From Clostridiales bacterium (lineage in GTDB: Bacteria > Bacillota > Clostridia > Oscillospirales > Oscillospiraceae): a DNA stretch of 64,000 bases. Of this stretch, positions 61,758 to 64,000 are shown piece after piece. The notes beneath the pieces were generated by a model. The model saw only the letters and a program-made list of their open reading frames with translations. It searched no databases and had not been told where the DNA came from. The stretch covers positions 62,001 to 126,000 of the forward strand of contig JAJUJI010000006.1 of NCBI GenBank assembly GCA_029265405.1. The letters are read 5' to 3'. The translations under genes were made by a program, and so were the position numbers. Positions within the stretch are counted from its first letter, which is position 1. The number at the start of each line of letters is the position of its first letter.

Positions 61758-63572
61758 CTATTCAATCCGAACAGGTACTTTTGTATGAACCGCGGGTTCA
61801 GGCTGTTGGGCTGGCACGTGCTGCATACCTCCCGGCGACGCCTCTGTCCCAGCTTCCTCCGGAGCTTCCTCGCAGGCGGCGTTTCTGCGGATAATTTCCG
61901 CTTCCAGCTCATGCCTGTCGGCATACTCTACCTTTCGGGCCGACTTTTCCGCAATTTCATACGGTTTGCCGAAGGTGATGCCCCATTCGAGGAACAGCTT
62001 CAGACGTGTACGCATGGGATAAGCGCCTGTCTTGGTCACGATAAAGTGGCCTTTGGGCATGGACTTCAGTTCGTCGGGAGTCATCAATGGCCGCTCAATC
62101 ATCTGCAGGGACTGGCTGGGGTCATTCTTCCCTCGGCTGATGGAACCGCTCATGACTGTCTTATTGCCCAAGGCCTTCGACAGGATTTGCGCGGATTCGC
62201 TGTTGGGGGCAAAACCGCCGAAAACCGTGTCCTGGCAGTTGTCAACGATGATGGCAGAACCCTCCCGGCCATAATTTTTTTCCAGCTGAGCGAAGCTCTG
62301 GATAATGGCAACAATAGACACGCGGCGAGAACGAGAGGATGAGAACATCATCTCCGCCGACTCAATCTTGGGGATGGTGCCTATCTCGTCGAGGAACATC
62401 ATGACACGGTTCGGCAGCTTGCCGCCGTATTCGTCTGCCACGGAAAGGATCTCCCGGTAGAGCTGCTGGACGATCAGCGAGATAATGAAATACTTGGTGT
62501 TATCTTCCTCGGGCATGACGAGAAAGATCGCGCTTTTTTCGGTGCAGAATTTTTCCGCGTCGATGGCAGTATCAAAACACAGCACCTGCTCCAGCTCGGA
62601 ATCCAGAAAAGCGTTGAGCCGGGAGAGCGCCGTGGAGAGGACGCTCTGCATGGCCTGTTCTGCGGTATTGAGCGCCGCTCCCGCGAACCATTTGGTTTTA
62701 TGCTCGTCCGGCAGATGCGCCAGAAGAAGCTGGAAGAGCGTCCGTCCCTTCACGCCGCTGGGCGCCAGCAGATCCTGAATGAGCTTAAACACCGATACGA
62801 TATGGCGCTTTTTCGGCTTACAGTATTCCGCGATGAGCAGGATAACGGAAGTCAGAAGCCCCTCCGCCGCGTCGTAGAAAAAGGCGTTCTGCCCGGCTGA
62901 CGCAATGTCAAAGCCCCCGGAATTTATGATGGTCTTGGCCGTGATCTTGGCATACTTTTCCGCCCTGGCCTTGTACGCCAGATTCTCCGGATTGGCAAGA
63001 TACAAGTCCATGTACCGGTTAACCAGGTGAAGCAGGTTGTTGCCGTCTGAGCGGGTGGGGTTTCTTAAGTCGATAACCGCCACATGGTAACCATAATAAT
63101 CCTTTGCGATTCCAGCATAATTGCGATAGAGGTCGCCTTTGGTGTCGGTGGTGATAAAAGACATGCCGCTGGCGCAGGCGTATTCCAGGTTCGGATAGAG
63201 GAAATTCGCGGTCTTGCCGACGCCCGCGGCGCCGATCATCAGGCAGTGGATGTCATCGTCATCCACCAGCGCGTAACCATGGGGAGCCGTCTTGTCAAAC
63301 AGAGAGGCTCTCCGCCAGCCGATGATCAGCCCCTGCGCTTTGGGCAGATTTTCTCCCTTTCTCCATATTTCAGGTTCGTACCGGATTTCCGTGTACGTTT
63401 TTTTGATCTCCTGCTTGGTTGCCCAGCGGGCTGTTCCATGCTGGCCGTCGCCCACGGTTCTGCTTTTTATTCCGTTCAGTGTATAATAATGGGCCAGCAA
63501 GGATAAAAAGCCGATGACGCCGAACATGGTCAGCGCTACGGCGATCAGGGTGATGATTTGGGATGCTTGCAT
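61758..63572 (-). CDS. virD4: Type IV coupling protein, VirD4/TraG family
   Basis: A 604-residue conjugation ATPase that docks the relaxase-DNA complex to the transfer channel. One or two N-terminal membrane segments (about 6-30) are followed by Walker A GAAGVGKT (114-121), Walker B NRVMMFLDEIGTIPK and the sensor region VDNCQDTVFGGF. GGAGGG lies before the ATG. The C-terminal 40 residues are a Pro/Glu-rich tail. It marks the island as a conjugative or mobilisable element. Confidence 0.95.
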   Translation of the reverse strand: MQASQIITLIAVALTMFGVIGFLSLLAHYYTLNGIKSRTVGDGQHGTARWATKQEIKKTYTEIRYEPEIWRKGENLPKAQGLIIGWRRASLFDKTAPHGYALVDDDDIHCLMIGAAGVGKTANFLYPNLEYACASGMSFITTDTKGDLYRNYAGIAKDYYGYHVAVIDLRNPTRSDGNNLLHLVNRYMDLYLANPENLAYKARAEKYAKITAKTIINSGGFDIASAGQNAFFYDAAEGLLTSVILLIAEYCKPKKRHIVSVFKLIQDLLAPSGVKGRTLFQLLLAHLPDEHKTKWFAGAALNTAEQAMQSVLSTALSRLNAFLDSELEQVLCFDTAIDAEKFCTEKSAIFLVMPEEDNTKYFIISLIVQQLYREILSVADEYGGKLPNRVMMFLDEIGTIPKIESAEMMFSSSRSRRVSIVAIIQSFAQLEKNYGREGSAIIVDNCQDTVFGGFAPNSESAQILSKALGNKTVMSGSISRGKNDPSQSLQMIERPLMTPDELKSMPKGHFIVTKTGAYPMRTRLKLFLEWGITFGKPYEIAEKSARKVEYADRHELEAEIIRRNAACEEAPEEAGTEASPGGMQHVPAQQPEPAVHTKVPVRIE

Positions 63573-63585
63573 TTCGCTCCCTCCT

Positions 63586-64000
63586 TTACATCGTCATGAT
63601 AAAATTTTCAGTTTGTTCCTGTTCGGGCAGCATAGGCGCCATTTCAAGCTCAACAAACATCCGGGTCTTGACACAGTCAAGGGCAAGGCGAAGATACGAC
63701 TGGCAAAGCCGCCGCTGATCTTCCTCGCCCCGAATGCCGGGGGTGCAGATTTGCCGGTCAATGTCCGCCAAGTCCCGCCGGATATCTTCCGACCGGGAGC
63801 GCAGCCAGCCTTTGTCCTCATGGAGACGGTAGCTGGCCTGAAGTCTGCTCACGAGCTGCTCCGTGGTCACGGGCCGCTCCATCTGCCGGCATAAATCCTT
63901 AATGGACAGCAGGGAACCCGCCGCCAGGCATTCCAGACGATTACCGACTATGTCCGTGTTCTCCGGCAAAACCTTTCCGGATGCCAGAAGCGGTTCCAGA
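63586..64000 (-). CDS. Conjugative-element protein, 5' end cut by window
   Basis: The frame is open from the right edge (LEPLLASGKVLPENTDIVGN) to a stop 13 bases before the coupling protein. The visible 137 residues are mostly helical (LCRQMERPVTTEQLVSRLQA; DIRRDLADIDRQIC). A TTG at 63969 is not a convincing start, so the gene continues beyond the window. I do not recognise a domain; it is not the DUF3801/PcfB protein that often precedes VirD4. Confidence 0.75.
   Translation of the reverse strand, partial: LEPLLASGKVLPENTDIVGNRLECLAAGSLLSIKDLCRQMERPVTTEQLVSRLQASYRLHEDKGWLRSRSEDIRRDLADIDRQICTPGIRGEEDQRRLCQSYLRLALDCVKTRMFVELEMAPMLPEQEQTENFIMTM

Noticed and set aside
1-64000. CRISPR arrays, rRNA genes and complete insertion sequences
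   Set aside because: No regularly spaced repeats, rRNA sequence or DDE transposase with terminal inverted repeats was seen anywhere in the window.

Overview
This 64 kb window comes from an anaerobic, endospore-forming member of the Clostridia. The evidence is dipicolinate synthase (dpaA/dpaB), a PdaB-type spore polysaccharide deacetylase, a YtvI-type sporulation membrane protein, glycyl-radical chemistry, rubrerythrin, an FMN riboswitch with a Firmicutes-style terminator, and tRNA genes with encoded CCA ends. The chromosome is visibly GC-rich up to about 45.9 kb. From there to the right edge the sequence is a mobile, conjugative-type island, and its 54.8-60.9 kb stretch is clearly AT-rich.

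Chromosomal part, left to right. A DUF169 protein (1-768) faces a minus-strand redox unit of an AprA-like flavoprotein, a two-cluster ferredoxin and a cupin (977-3992). dpaAB (4387-5922) makes dipicolinic acid. A secreted multidomain metallophosphoesterase follows (6016-8868). A compact minus-strand operon, pabA-pabB-pabC-folE-folP-folB-folK-HD (14565-9091), makes p-aminobenzoate and the pterin half of folate. Next come pdaB, a degenerate HD-GYP protein, an FAD protein, mntP, the AmmeMemoRadiSam pair, ytvI, and rplU-rpmA-obg with a near-perfect sigma-A promoter. Then come a HAD phosphatase with a nucleoside phosphorylase, rubrerythrin, riboswitch-controlled ribU, a tiny acidic EF-hand-like protein, a CvpA-like protein, typA, a glutamate-synthase-like FMN protein, and plsY/gap/an Old Yellow Enzyme. 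An iron alcohol dehydrogenase-glycyl radical enzyme-activase operon (43097-38309) precedes a YihY protein and a five-tRNA cluster (Gly, Arg, His, Gln, Lys).

Mobile island (about 45.9 kb to the end). It carries KilA-N and DUF4314 accessory genes and a recombinase operon (53290-48404) containing a Ser-less resolvase domain, a SHOCT-like peptide, a large serine recombinase, a recombinase without its catalytic domain, and a second large serine recombinase. It also has a sigma-like regulator, XRE regulators, an orphan c-di-GMP-I riboswitch with its terminator, cargo (ArsR repressor, DegV, radical SAM/SPASM protein, three-HMA heavy-metal P-type ATPase), a HTH_36 protein, a VirD4/TraG coupling protein and a gene cut by the right edge.

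The most unusual items are the recombinase operon with what looks like a split, inactive third recombinase; the c-di-GMP riboswitch with no adjacent target gene, in the same window as an HD-GYP protein stripped of its metal ligands; the glycyl radical enzyme whose GCVE-type active-site motif reads GCLG; and the AprAB-like flavoprotein/ferredoxin pair with a cupin and no sulfur-metabolism genes.
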